From NCBI RefSeq assembly GCF_000428785.1, contig NZ_AUAP01000001.1, positions 186,001 to 250,000 on the forward strand: 64,000 bases of DNA. Direction: 5' to 3'. The position numbers and the translations under genes were made by a program. The stretch's first letter is position 1. Every line of letters starts with the position of its first letter. Shown piece after piece: positions 46,677-56,128 of this stretch. A model generated the notes under the pieces. That model ran no database searches. It was not told where the DNA came from and worked only from the letters and a program-made list of their open reading frames with translations. This DNA is from Conchiformibius kuhniae DSM 17694 (lineage in GTDB: Bacteria; Pseudomonadota; Gammaproteobacteria; Burkholderiales; Neisseriaceae).

Positions 46677-47861
46677 ATGCCAAACAAACACATTTTACTC
46701 GCCATCACCGGCGGCATCGCCGCCTACAAATCCTGCGAACTCGTCCGCCTGTTGAAAAAACAAGGACATACGGTAACGGTCGCCATGTCCCGCGCCGCAA
46801 TGGAATTCGTGTCCGCGCAAACTTTCCAAGCCCTGAGCGGCAATCCCGTTTTGACCGAAAACGGCGGCGCGGGCAACGGCATGGCGCACATCAACGCCAC
46901 CCGCAACGCCGATGCGATGCTGATTGCCCCCGCCACCGCCAACACCTTGGCAAAAATCGCGCACGGCATCGCCGACAACCTGATTACCGAACTGGCGGCG
47001 GCGCGAACCTGCCCGCTTGCCCTTGCGCCCGCCATGAACGTGCAAATGTGGCGCAACCCCGCCAACCAACGCAATATCCAACAATTACAGGCAGACGGCA
47101 TCACCGTGTTCCCGCCCGCGCACGGCGAACAGGCTTGCGGCGAAACCGGCGAAGGACGGATGTTGGAAGCGGCGGCGCTGGCGGATTGGCTGCCCGATGT
47201 GTGGTCGCCCAAATTATTGGCGGGAAAGACGGTTTTGCTGACGGCGGGCGCGGGTTACGAAGCGATTGACCCCGTGCGCGGCATCACCAATATTTCTTCG
47301 GGACAAATGGGCGCAGCGTTGGCGCGGGCGTGCCGGCGGGCGGGTGCGGCGGTGCGGCTGGTGTACGGCAAAATGTCGGTGCCGCTTCCCGCCGGTTTGG
47401 CGCGGGCGCAACAGGCATTGAGTGCGCGGGAAATGCTTGATGCGGTAATGGAAAATTTGGACGGCGCGGACGTGTTTGTCGCCGTTGCCGCCGTTGCCGA
47501 CTACCGCATTGCCAACGCTTCGGCGCAGAAAATCAAAAAATCCGATGCCGCGCCCGTGTTGGCATTGGCGGAAAATCCCGATATTTTGCAAACGGTTGCC
47601 GCGCTGCCGAATGCGCCGTTTTGCGTAGGCTTTGCCGCCGAAAGCGAAAACCTGCTCGTCCACGCCCGCGCCAAACGCGTTAAGAAAAACGTGCCGCTTT
47701 TGGTGGCGAACCAAGTGTCCGATGCGATGGGAAAAGCCACCAACCGCATTGTTTTGCTGGACGCTTTTACCGAAACCGCGCTGCCCGAAATGGGCAAGGA
47801 CGATGCGGCGGACACCATTGTGCGGCGCATCGCCGACCTGTTGCCGCAAACCGCGTTATAA
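46677..47861 (+). CDS. coaBC: Bifunctional phosphopantothenoylcysteine decarboxylase/synthase
   Basis: The 394-residue enzyme makes 4'-phosphopantetheine for coenzyme A. The N-terminal CoaC flavoprotein part has 'LLAITGGIAAYKSCELVRLL' and 'APAMNVQMWRNPANQRN' (PxMNxxMW motif). The C-terminal CoaB part has 'TAGAGYEAIDPVRGITNISSG'. ATG 46677 (MPNKHILLAI) was chosen. A MITE-like repeat lies directly upstream, so the promoter must lie in or before it. Confidence 0.96.
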   Translation: MPNKHILLAITGGIAAYKSCELVRLLKKQGHTVTVAMSRAAMEFVSAQTFQALSGNPVLTENGGAGNGMAHINATRNADAMLIAPATANTLAKIAHGIADNLITELAAARTCPLALAPAMNVQMWRNPANQRNIQQLQADGITVFPPAHGEQACGETGEGRMLEAAALADWLPDVWSPKLLAGKTVLLTAGAGYEAIDPVRGITNISSGQMGAALARACRRAGAAVRLVYGKMSVPLPAGLARAQQALSAREMLDAVMENLDGADVFVAVAAVADYRIANASAQKIKKSDAAPVLALAENPDILQTVAALPNAPFCVGFAAESENLLVHARAKRVKKNVPLLVANQVSDAMGKATNRIVLLDAFTETALPEMGKDDAADTIVRRIADLLPQTAL

Positions 47862-47901
47862 TCACCTTTTTATCAAAGCAACCGCATGATTGGAGTTTGC
47901 C

Positions 47902-48720
47902 ATGCCCCAAGCCCGCCGCCGCGCCTTTTTCGTTTCCGACCGCACCGGCATCACTTCGGAAACACTGGGCGAATCCCTGATTGAACAATTTGACGGACTC
48001 AAGCTCAAACGTTCCACCTACCCCTATGTGGACAGCACCGACAAAGCGCACGGCTTGGTGCAAATCATCAACCGTTCCGCCGAAGAAGACGAGCTGCGCC
48101 CCATCGTGTTTGCCAGCATCGCCAATCAGGAAGTTGCCGAAATCATTCAAACCGCCAATGCGCTGCACATCGGCTTTTTCGATGTGTTTTTAAACCGTTT
48201 GGAAAAAGAATTGGGCATGGAGGCGCGTCATTCGGTACGCAGCCGCGTGCACAATCTGGAGCGTTACGATGCCCGCATGGAAGCGGTGAATTTTTCGCTC
48301 AACCACGACGACGGCATGTCGGAAAAAAATCTGGAAGATGCGGACGTGATTTTGATGGGCGTGTCGCGGAGCGGCAAAACGCCGACCTGCCTGTATTTGG
48401 CTTTGCAATACGGCATCCGCGCCGCCAATTATCCGCTCACCCCCGATGATTTGGACACCACCGACCTGCCGCGCATGGTGAAAAACCACAAACACAAATT
48501 GTTCGGCTTGACCATTCAGCCCGAGCGTTTGCACGACATCCGTCAGGAGCGCCGTCCCGATTCGCGCTATGCCAATCTGAACACCTGCCGCAACGAAGTG
48601 GCGGACGCACAGGCGATGTTCCGCCGCCACAACATTCCGTTTACCAACACCACGCACAAATCGGTGGAGGAATTGGCGGTGGCGATTATGCAGGAATGCA
48701 AATTGAAACGGCGGTTTTGA
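47902..48720 (+). CDS. ppsR: PEP synthase regulatory protein (bifunctional kinase/phosphorylase)
   Basis: The 272-residue DUF299 protein switches PEP synthase by ADP-dependent phosphorylation and Pi-dependent dephosphorylation. It has 'AFFVSDRTGITSETLGESL' at the start and the P-loop GVSRSGKTPTCLYLA. ATG 47902 is preceded by TTGGAG. Typically encoded beside ppsA, which is not in this window. Confidence 0.95.
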   Translation: MPQARRRAFFVSDRTGITSETLGESLIEQFDGLKLKRSTYPYVDSTDKAHGLVQIINRSAEEDELRPIVFASIANQEVAEIIQTANALHIGFFDVFLNRLEKELGMEARHSVRSRVHNLERYDARMEAVNFSLNHDDGMSEKNLEDADVILMGVSRSGKTPTCLYLALQYGIRAANYPLTPDDLDTTDLPRMVKNHKHKLFGLTIQPERLHDIRQERRPDSRYANLNTCRNEVADAQAMFRRHNIPFTNTTHKSVEELAVAIMQECKLKRRF

Positions 48721-48729
48721 TGGGCGGGG

Positions 48730-48925
48730 CAGGGGCGTGTCATCAATTCTTTAAATAAAATAATTATAATAGTGCCGTCATGCCCGCGAATGCGGGAATC
48801 CACCGTCCGATGCTTGGCAAGCTGTGTTTTATCAAGGTTTGTCGTGCTTCGAATCGGATTCCCGTCTGCGTGGGCATGACGGTATTTTTTAATATTCTGA
48901 TTTTATTTGAAAATCTGTCGGGCTA
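48730..48925 (+). mobile_element. MITE-like repeat, copy G
   Basis: Left terminus AGGGGCGTGTCATCAATT. Palindromes at about 48779-48798 and 48859-48880 flank the core CGATGCTTGGCAAGCTGTG. The right terminus is decayed and merges with the tex stop codon (48923-48925). Confidence 0.75.
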
Positions 48926-51196
48926 TTTTTTCAATTTCGCAAACGCATCTGCCATCGCCGAATTCACCGGCTTTTTGTCGCGGGCTTCGCGGGCGGGACG
49001 GCTGCGGTTTTCAGGCTGCCTGAAAGCGCGTTTTTCCGCACCCGCCGCATCGTTCAGGCGCATGGACAGGGCAATGCGTTTGCGCGGCACGTCCACTTCC
49101 AGCACCTTCACTTTCACCACATCGCCCGCTTTTACCACTTCGCGCGGGTCGTTGATGCGGCGGTCGGCGAGCGCGGAAATATGCACCAAACCGTCCTGAT
49201 GCACGCCGATGTCCACAAACGCGCCGAAATTCGCCACATTGGACACCACGCCTTCCAAAATCATGCCTGCCTGCAAATCGCCGATTTCGTTGATGCCTTC
49301 GGCAAAAGTGGCGGTTTGAAACGCGCCGCGCGGGTCGCGCCCCGGTTTTTCCAGTTCGGCGAGAATGTCGGTAACGGTGGGCAGACCGAAACGCGCATCA
49401 ATAAAATCGGCGGCGCGGATTTGGCGCACGCGCTCGCGGTTGCCAATCAGTTCGGCGGCGGTGAGTCCTTGTTTTGCCAGCATTTTGGCAACAACGGGAT
49501 AGGCTTCGGGGTGGACGGCGGAGGCATCGAGCGGTTCGCTGCCGCCGTTAATCCGCAAAAAGCCCGCCGCCTGTTCAAAGGTTTTCTCGCCCAAACGCGG
49601 CACGTTCAGCAGGGTTTTGCGGTCGGGAAACGCGCCGTTGGCATCGCGGTAGGCAACGATGTTTTTGGCAAGGGTTTGGTTTAATCCGGAAATCCGCGCC
49701 AAAAGCGGGGCGGAAGCGGTGTTCACGTCTACGCCCACCGCATTCACGCAGTCTTCCACCACCGCGTCCAGCGATTTCGCCAAGCGGCTTTGATTGACAT
49801 CGTGCTGGTATTGCCCCACGCCGATGGATTTGGGGTCAATTTTCACCAGTTCGGCAAGCGGGTCTTGCAGGCGGCGGGCGATGGACACGGCACCGCGCAG
49901 GCTGACGTCCACGTCGGGGAACTCGGCGGCGGCGGTTTCGGAGGCGGAATACACGGACGCGCCCGCTTCGGATACGGTGATTTTGTGCAAACCGTGTTCG
50001 GGCAGCCCGCGCAGCAGTTCGGCGGCGAGTTTGTCGGTTTCGCGGCTGGCGGTGCCGTTGCCGATGGCGATGAGTTTGATTCGGTGTTGTTTTACCAAAC
50101 GGGCAAGGGTGGCGAGCGCGGCGGCTTCGTGGTGCAGATAGACGACTGCGGTGTCCAGCAGTTTGCCGGTGTCGTCCACCGCCGCCACTTTGATGCCGGT
50201 GCGGTAGCCGGGGTCGAGTCCGAGTACGGGCAAACGTCCGGCGGGGGCGGCGAGCAGCAAATCTTTCAAATTATTGGCGAATACGGTGATGGCATCGTTG
50301 TCCGCCCGTTCTTTCAATGCGGACAGGGCTTCGGTTTCCAGCGACACGAACAGTTTGCCGCGCCACGCCAGCCGCACGGTGTCGCGCAGCCACGCATCGG
50401 CGGGACGGTTGCGCTCGGCGATACCAAAATGCGCGGCCACGGCATCGGCGTAGGCATCGGGGGCGTTGGCGGGCGCGTCTTCGTCCTGATAACGCAAAAA
50501 CACGCGCAACACGCCTTCGTTGCGTCCGCGCAAAACGGCAAGGGCGCGGTGGCCGGGCATGCGGCACAGGGCTTCGCGGTGGTGGAAATAATCGCGGAAT
50601 TTTTCGCCTTCGCTTTCTTTGCCTTCAATGACTTCGGCGCAGAGTGCGGCTTCGCGCCACAGTTTTTCGCGCAGCGTGCCAACGAGTTCGGCATCTTCGG
50701 CAAAGCGTTCGGTGAGAATGGCGCGTGCGCCGTCCAAAGCGGCTTTGCTGTCGGTAATGTGTTCGTTGAGAAAGGCTTCGGCTTCGGTTTCAGGCTGCCT
50801 GAACGGTTCGGCAAGCAGCAATTCGGCAAGCGGCTGCAAACCGTGTTCGCGGGCGATTTGCGCTTTGGTGCGGCGTTTGGGTTTGTAGGGCAGATACAGG
50901 TCTTCGAGCGCGGTTTTGTTGTCGCAAGCGTCAATGGCAGCTTGCAGCCCGGCGGTGAGTTTGCCTTGTTCGGCAATGCTGTTGAGGACGGTGGTTTTGC
51001 GTTCCTGCAATTCGCGTAGGTAGGCGAGGCGGTCGGCGAGCTGGCGCAGTTGGGTGTCGTCCAGCCCGCCGGTGATTTCCTTGCGGTAGCGGGCGATAAA
51101 GGGGACGGTGGCGCCTTCGTCCAGCAGCGACACGGCGGCGGCGGTTTGGGCGGGGGTGGCGGAGAGTTCGGCGGCAAGCAGGGCGTTGATGTCCAT
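48923..51196 (-). CDS. tex: Tex-family RNA-binding transcription accessory protein
   Basis: The 757-residue protein has the Tex architecture: N-terminal helical region ('VPFIARYRKEITGGLDDTQL'), YqgF/RNase H-like domain ('VLGLDPGYRTGIKVA'), helix-hairpin-helix repeats ('VNTASAPLLARISGLN') and a C-terminal S1 domain ('ILEGVVSNVANFGAFVDIGV'). Two DUS copies lie inside (49010-49024 and 50789-50803). Tex binds nucleic acid and affects gene expression and virulence in several bacteria. Confidence 0.96.
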   Translation of the reverse strand: MDINALLAAELSATPAQTAAAVSLLDEGATVPFIARYRKEITGGLDDTQLRQLADRLAYLRELQERKTTVLNSIAEQGKLTAGLQAAIDACDNKTALEDLYLPYKPKRRTKAQIAREHGLQPLAELLLAEPFRQPETEAEAFLNEHITDSKAALDGARAILTERFAEDAELVGTLREKLWREAALCAEVIEGKESEGEKFRDYFHHREALCRMPGHRALAVLRGRNEGVLRVFLRYQDEDAPANAPDAYADAVAAHFGIAERNRPADAWLRDTVRLAWRGKLFVSLETEALSALKERADNDAITVFANNLKDLLLAAPAGRLPVLGLDPGYRTGIKVAAVDDTGKLLDTAVVYLHHEAAALATLARLVKQHRIKLIAIGNGTASRETDKLAAELLRGLPEHGLHKITVSEAGASVYSASETAAAEFPDVDVSLRGAVSIARRLQDPLAELVKIDPKSIGVGQYQHDVNQSRLAKSLDAVVEDCVNAVGVDVNTASAPLLARISGLNQTLAKNIVAYRDANGAFPDRKTLLNVPRLGEKTFEQAAGFLRINGGSEPLDASAVHPEAYPVVAKMLAKQGLTAAELIGNRERVRQIRAADFIDARFGLPTVTDILAELEKPGRDPRGAFQTATFAEGINEIGDLQAGMILEGVVSNVANFGAFVDIGVHQDGLVHISALADRRINDPREVVKAGDVVKVKVLEVDVPRKRIALSMRLNDAAGAEKRAFRQPENRSRPAREARDKKPVNSAMADAFAKLKK
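49010..49024 (+). other. DNA uptake sequence in tex
   Basis: TTCAGGCTGCCTGAA within the C-terminal coding region. Confidence 0.7.
50789..50803 (+). other. DNA uptake sequence in tex
   Basis: TTCAGGCTGCCTGAA within the N-terminal coding region. Confidence 0.7.
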
Positions 51197-51273
51197 CGGG
51201 GTCTTTCGTAGAGCGCAAAAGGCGCAATCATACCAAAAAACCGCGCCGCGTTGCCCGCCCCGAGCCGGTGCGT

Positions 51274-52122
51274 TTACCGTGCCGGCGCGGCGTGCGACAC
51301 GCAGCCGAGCGTTACCGCATTGAGCCTGTCGTTGAATGCCGCTTCGGGGCGCATGATTTGACGGATGATTTTGTCCGGACGTCCGCCCGTTTGCTTGCTG
51401 ACTGCCCGCGCCTGCTCTTCGGTGGCAAACGGGCCCGACAACACGTCTTTTTCGGGCGGAATGTCGGCATAATAAACCGTCTGCTCGGCAGGGCTGTAGC
51501 GGCGCAACGCCTGCTTGATTTTGCTGAAATCGTCCTGAATCACCAAATACGGCGTCTGCCAGCCCAAAAGCTCGTTGCGGCTTTCGGTTTCCACCCGCAC
51601 CGCCAACATCGACACGGGCATGCCGTGATAAGCCGCCTTGTGCAAAGGCATCAGATAATGCATGTCCGACCAGCCCTCGCCCGTGTCCAACTGCACCTGC
51701 ACCCCGCCCAAAGCGTGGTCAAACGGCTCGGGCAGCGTGGGGCGGAAACGTGCCGCATCTTTTTCCACACAGGCTTTGTCGATGTCGCCCCTGTCGTCAA
51801 TGCACGACTCGAACGGAAAATCGAATTTCATCGCCAAATGGTTGATGGCGGAATCCGGACGGCACATCTCGTCTGCCAAAGGCGACCAATCAACGGCGTC
51901 TTCGGCGGCTTGGGCAACGGGCGTGCCGGTGTCGGCGGCGGGCGCGGGCGCGCCGTTCCAAACAAAAAACAACGCCGTTACCGCCACCCCGCCCGCAAAC
52001 GATGCCAAATGCGGATAATACGGACGCACCTTGCGGTGGACGCGCAGCACGGCGGGCTTGGCTTGAACGGCAAGAGCTTGGCATTTTTTTGCCAACGGAG
52101 TCAGTTTTTCTTTCAGCTTCAT
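51274..52122 (-). CDS. Membrane-anchored protein of unknown function, weak SPOR-like C-terminus
   Basis: The 282-residue protein has a basic N-terminus, one membrane helix ('HLASFAGGVAVTALFFVWNG', about residues 38-57) and a periplasmic domain. Near the C-terminus 'VLSGPFATEEQARAVSKQ' resembles a SPOR peptidoglycan-binding motif, but only weakly. ATG 52122 overlaps the stop of the upstream gene (ATGA-type). Function unknown; possibly a cell-envelope protein. Confidence 0.65.
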   Translation of the reverse strand: MKLKEKLTPLAKKCQALAVQAKPAVLRVHRKVRPYYPHLASFAGGVAVTALFFVWNGAPAPAADTGTPVAQAAEDAVDWSPLADEMCRPDSAINHLAMKFDFPFESCIDDRGDIDKACVEKDAARFRPTLPEPFDHALGGVQVQLDTGEGWSDMHYLMPLHKAAYHGMPVSMLAVRVETESRNELLGWQTPYLVIQDDFSKIKQALRRYSPAEQTVYYADIPPEKDVLSGPFATEEQARAVSKQTGGRPDKIIRQIMRPEAAFNDRLNAVTLGCVSHAAPAR

Positions 52123-52562
52123 TGTGATGCACCGGAAAGGTTGTCTTGTCCGAGCGCGTTCAAACACCGCGTGTCGCGTTCGGTGAACGCCCGTTCGCCG
52201 CCGAGCAAATCCAATTGCTGCGGCGCGTCCAGCTTGGCAAACGAGCGGATTTGTTCCGCACTGAGTTTTTGCAGGGGTTCGTCCCACATGCAGACGCAGT
52301 ATTGGCGCACCAGCGTGCCGTTCGGGTCTTGCAGCTTGCGCGATTGGAGCTGCTGCTGCCAATGCGGGGCGAAGGGGACGTTTTTGATGCAGCTTTCGAT
52401 GATGGCGGTTTTGGCGCGGGGTTTGCTCATGCCGCACTGTCCGAGCAAAAACAATCCGGCAAACAGCAGGGCAATCACGCGCAGCCAATTGACCAAGGCG
52501 CGGTGTTTGCGCGGCTTGGCGGGCGGCGGGGGCGGCTCGTGCGGGGCGGGGTGTTCGGTCAT
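52119..52562 (-). CDS. Single-helix membrane protein, unknown function
   Basis: The 147-residue protein has a proline-rich cytoplasmic start (MTEHPAPHEPPPPPAKPRK), one helix ('LVNWLRVIALLFAGLFLLG') and a periplasmic part with several cysteines (ESCIKN, YCVCMWD, TRCLNAL). It overlaps the following gene by 4 nt. The pair lies where the misS kinase gene would be expected after misR. Unrecognised family. Confidence 0.65.
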   Translation of the reverse strand: MTEHPAPHEPPPPPAKPRKHRALVNWLRVIALLFAGLFLLGQCGMSKPRAKTAIIESCIKNVPFAPHWQQQLQSRKLQDPNGTLVRQYCVCMWDEPLQKLSAEQIRSFAKLDAPQQLDLLGGERAFTERDTRCLNALGQDNLSGASQ

Positions 52563-52651
52563 GCGCTCATTCCGTCAGAACAAAATCGCAGGCATCTTAC
52601 ACATTGCGCGGGCAATTGTACAGATTCGCGCTTTGCCGCGCCCCGCGCCGT

Positions 52652-53332
52652 TCAGTTTTTGACAAACAGATAGCCCAAGCCGCGCACGGTTTGAATCAGC
52701 GAGGGGTCGCCGAGCTTGTGGCGGATGCTGGAAATATGCACGTCGATGCTGCGGTCGAATTTTGCCAATTTGCGGTCGAGTGCTTCCAGCGAAAGGGTTT
52801 CTTTGCTGACGACTTGTCCGGCATGGCGCATCAGGGCTTCGAGCAGGTTGAATTCGGTGCTGGTCAGCTCGAGCGGGGTGTCGCCGATGGCGGCTTGGCG
52901 TTTGGCGGGATACAGGGTAACGTTGCTCACCGACAGGCTGTTGCCGCCGTTGCCGCTTTCGCCGCTTTGTTGGGCGCGGCGCAAAATGGCATTGATGCGG
53001 GCGAGCAGCTCGCGGGGGGTGCAGGGCTTGGGAACGTAGTCGTCCGCACCCATTTCCAAGCCGATGATGCGGTCGATGTCGTCGCCTTTGGCGGTGAGCA
53101 TGATGATGGGGATTTTGCTTTGGGCGCGGACGGTTTTGAGTACGTCCAAGCCGCTCATTTTGGGCATCATGGAATCGAGAATGACCACATCGTAGCCGTT
53201 GCCGCCGAGAATTTCTTTTACCCCGCTTTCGCCATCGGGCATGCGGTTTACTTCGAGTCCTTCGGCGCTTAAGTATTCGGCAAGCAGTTCGGTCAGGGTG
53301 TCGTCGTCATCGACCAGTAATACGCGGCTCAT
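52652..53332 (-). CDS. misR: OmpR-family response regulator, MisR/CpxR-like
   Basis: The 226-residue regulator has an N-terminal receiver domain with acidic pocket 'LLVDDDDTL', phosphorylated Asp in 'VVILDSMMPKM' and Lys in 'YVPKPCTPREL', and a C-terminal winged helix ('LTSTEFNLLEALMRHAGQVVS'). It resembles the neisserial MisR envelope-stress regulator. The cognate kinase gene misS, normally next, is absent; two membrane proteins follow instead. Confidence 0.88.
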   Translation of the reverse strand: MSRVLLVDDDDTLTELLAEYLSAEGLEVNRMPDGESGVKEILGGNGYDVVILDSMMPKMSGLDVLKTVRAQSKIPIIMLTAKGDDIDRIIGLEMGADDYVPKPCTPRELLARINAILRRAQQSGESGNGGNSLSVSNVTLYPAKRQAAIGDTPLELTSTEFNLLEALMRHAGQVVSKETLSLEALDRKLAKFDRSIDVHISSIRHKLGDPSLIQTVRGLGYLFVKN

Positions 53333-53439
53333 AGTTCATTCCTTCGTCAGACGGGTTCATCGGGGTTCAAAATCCGCTTATCTTAACAGTTATGCGGTGC
53401 GATTCCTAGCGCGGGGTGGGGCGGCTTTGCGTGTTTTTG

Positions 53440-53600
53440 CAATAGGCAGTTTGTTTTAACAATCTTTCCTGCGCGGGCGGGAATCCGGCAACACATGCCA
53501 ACCAATCGGCGTGCGGCAGACTCCCGCCTGTGCGGGCATGGCGGAGGTTTTTTTATTCAACTGATTTTATGCATAAAAATTTGCATGATGACACGCGCTA
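53440..53600 (+). mobile_element. MITE-like repeat, copy H
   Basis: Decayed dRS3-like palindromes at about 53468-53492 and 53518-53542. The right terminus, read on the reverse strand, is TAGCGCGTGTCATCATG; its TAG is the trpB stop codon. The left terminus is unclear. It separates trpB from misR. Confidence 0.75.
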
Positions 53601-54797
53601 AAGTTCGATGCCTTTTAACTTGGCAACGGTATTGATGTCCTTGTCGCCGCGCCCCGACAGATTCACCAACACTGCTTGGTTTTTGTCCATTTTCGGCGCG
53701 TGTGCCACCGCCCACGCCAGTGCGTGCGAACTTTCCAGCGCGGGAATAATTCCCTCATATTGGCACAATAAATCAAATGCTTCCAGCGCGGCATCGTCGT
53801 TGGCGGCGGTGTATTCCACGCGCCCGATGTCGTGCAGATGACCGTGTTCCGGCCCGATGCCCGGATAGTCCAAACCGGCGGAAACCGAATGCGTGCCAAG
53901 CACTTGCCCGTGCGCGTCCTGCATCAGATAGCTGCGGAAGCCGTGCAACACGCCAAGCGGCGCACCGGAGCTGATGGGCGCGGCGTGGTCGGCGGTGTGC
54001 GTGCCGCGCCCGCCCGCTTCCACGCCGACCAAACGCACGTTTTGTTCTTGAATATACGGGTAAAACAATCCGATGGCATTGGAACCGCCGCCCACACACG
54101 CCACGGCAACGTCAGGCTGCCTGCCGATGGCGGCGAGCATTTGCTCTTTGGCTTCGTTGCCGATAACACATTGAAAATCCCGCACCATTTCCGGATAAGG
54201 CGCGGGGCCGGCCGCCGTGCCGATGATGTAAAAGGTGTCGTCCACGCGGGCGACCCATTCGCGCATGGCTTCGTTCATCGCGTCTTTGAGGGTGCGGCTG
54301 CCGCTTGCCACGCTGACCACATTCGCGCCGAGCAGCTTCATGCGGAACACGTTGGGGGCTTGGCGTTGAATGTCGTCCGCGCCCATATACACATGGCATT
54401 CCATGCCGAAACGGGCGGCAACGGTGGCGGTGGCGACGCCGTGCTGTCCCGCGCCGGTTTCGGCGATGACGCGTTTTTTGCCCATGCGTTGCGCGAGCAG
54501 GGCTTGACCGATGGTGTTATTGACTTTGTGTGCGCCGGTGTGGTTCAAGTCTTCGCGTTTGAGCCAGATTTGTGCGCCGCCCAAGTGCGCCGACAAACGC
54601 GCGGCGTGGTAAACGGGGCTGGGACGACCGACATAGTGCGCCAAATCGCGGCGGAACGCCGCCCAAAATTCGGGGTCGTTTTTGGCGGCGCGGTAGGCGA
54701 CGGACACGGCTTCCAGCGCGGGAATCAGGGTTTCGGCGGCGAACGTGCCGCCGTGTTGCCCGAAAAAGCCGAGCGGGTCGGGGGCGGAGTAGTGCAT
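53598..54797 (-). CDS. trpB: Tryptophan synthase beta chain
   Basis: The 399-residue PLP enzyme condenses indole and serine. The PLP lysine lies in 'REDLNHTGAHKVNN', the phosphate-binding loop in 'CVGGGSNAIG', and 'GRGTHTADHAAP' is typical. ATG 54797 (MHYSAPDPLGFFG) follows AAAGGAAA. trpA is not adjacent. The stop codon TAG is part of a MITE terminus. Confidence 0.96.
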   Translation of the reverse strand: MHYSAPDPLGFFGQHGGTFAAETLIPALEAVSVAYRAAKNDPEFWAAFRRDLAHYVGRPSPVYHAARLSAHLGGAQIWLKREDLNHTGAHKVNNTIGQALLAQRMGKKRVIAETGAGQHGVATATVAARFGMECHVYMGADDIQRQAPNVFRMKLLGANVVSVASGSRTLKDAMNEAMREWVARVDDTFYIIGTAAGPAPYPEMVRDFQCVIGNEAKEQMLAAIGRQPDVAVACVGGGSNAIGLFYPYIQEQNVRLVGVEAGGRGTHTADHAAPISSGAPLGVLHGFRSYLMQDAHGQVLGTHSVSAGLDYPGIGPEHGHLHDIGRVEYTAANDDAALEAFDLLCQYEGIIPALESSHALAWAVAHAPKMDKNQAVLVNLSGRGDKDINTVAKLKGIEL

Positions 54798-54895
54798 TGC
54801 ATTTCCTTTGGAAAAAATAAGAAACAGGCTGTCGCGTGCGGACAACCTGTTGTTTTTCATATAAACGGCGGCATCAAGGCGTGCGCCGTCCGCAA

Positions 54896-55909
54896 TCAGT
54901 TTTTATCGGTGTCCACCAGCTTGTTTTTGGCAATCCACGGCATCATCGCGCGAAGCTGTGCGCCCACTTTTTCGATTTGGTGGTCGGCGTTCAAACGGCG
55001 GCGGGCGGTCATGCTCGCGTAGTTGGTCGCGCCTTCGGTGATGAACATTTTGGCGTATTCGCCGCTTTGAATGCGGTACAAGGCCTTTTTCATTGCCTCT
55101 TTGGTTTGCGGCGTGATGACTTCGGGGCCGGTAACGTATTCGCCGAACTCGGCATTGTTGGAAATGGAGTAGTTCATATTGGCGATGCCGCCTTCGTACA
55201 TCAAATCCACAATCAGTTTCAGCTCGTGCAGACACTCAAAATACGCCATTTCGGGCGCATAACCGGCTTCCACCAGCGTTTCAAAACCGGCTTTCACCAA
55301 TTCCACCGCGCCGCCGCACAACACCGCTTGTTCGCCGAACAAATCGGTTTCGGTTTCTTCACGGAAATTGGTTTCAATCACGCCGCCTTTGGTGCCGCCG
55401 TTGGCCGCCGCGTAGGAAAGCGCGATGTCGCGGGCTTTGCCGCTTTGGTCTTGGTAAACCGCAATCAGCGAAGGCACGCCGCCGCCTTTCAAAAACTCGC
55501 TGCGTACGGTGTGACCGGGCCCTTTCGGGGCAACCATAATCACATCAACATCTTGTTTCGGCACGATTTGGTTGTAATGCACATTGAAGCCGTGCGCGAA
55601 TGCCAACACCGCGCCCGCTTTCAAATTGTCGTGGATTTCCGCTTTGTACACGGCGGGGGCGGTTTCATCGGGCAGCAAAATCATCACCACATCGGCGGCT
55701 TTGGCGGCATCGGCGACGCTGCGCACGTCAAAACCGGCGGCTTGGGCTTTGTTCCAAGACGCGCCCTGACGCAAACCGACAATCACGTTTACGCCCGAAT
55801 CTTTCAAATTGGCGGCGTGGGCATGACCTTGCGAACCGTAGCCGATGATGGCAACGGTTTTGCCTTGAATCAGCGACAAATCGGCGTCTTTATCGTAGTA
55901 AACTTGCAT
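54896..55909 (-). CDS. ilvC: Ketol-acid reductoisomerase
   Basis: The 337-residue class I enzyme acts in branched-chain amino acid synthesis, isomerising and reducing acetolactate. It has NADPH fold 'VAIIGYGSQGHAHAANLKDSG', 'MVAPKGPGHTVRSEF', and metal ligands in 'DLFGEQAVLCGG' and 'FECLHELKLIVDLMYEGG'. ATG 55909 with AAGGAAAA was chosen. No ilvBN upstream in the window. Confidence 0.97.
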   Translation of the reverse strand: MQVYYDKDADLSLIQGKTVAIIGYGSQGHAHAANLKDSGVNVIVGLRQGASWNKAQAAGFDVRSVADAAKAADVVMILLPDETAPAVYKAEIHDNLKAGAVLAFAHGFNVHYNQIVPKQDVDVIMVAPKGPGHTVRSEFLKGGGVPSLIAVYQDQSGKARDIALSYAAANGGTKGGVIETNFREETETDLFGEQAVLCGGAVELVKAGFETLVEAGYAPEMAYFECLHELKLIVDLMYEGGIANMNYSISNNAEFGEYVTGPEVITPQTKEAMKKALYRIQSGEYAKMFITEGATNYASMTARRRLNADHQIEKVGAQLRAMMPWIAKNKLVDTDKN

Positions 55910-56083
55910 GTTTTTTCCTTGAAAACAAAAGGGTGGGGCGGATAACGAAACCGAAGAAACCGGCGCGGCGGATGGCGGCGCGGACATTCGGGCGCGGGCG
56001 GAAGTCGTGCCGCCGCCCGCAAAAAAGCTGCGGCGAATGGTACACCATTTTTGCGCTTCAGGCAGCCCGAAATGTCAAAAAAG

Positions 56084-56112
56084 GTTAAAAAAACCGCCCC
56101 AAAAGGGGCGGT
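56084..56112 (-). terminator. Terminator of the AbgT gene
   Basis: Stem ACCGCCCC / GGGGCGGT (56093-56112) and, read on the reverse strand, a following T7 run. An imperfect DUS (TTCAGGCAGCCCGAA) lies just beyond, at 56058-56072. Confidence 0.85.
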
Positions 56113-56128
56113 ACGGCAGGGCAGACAA

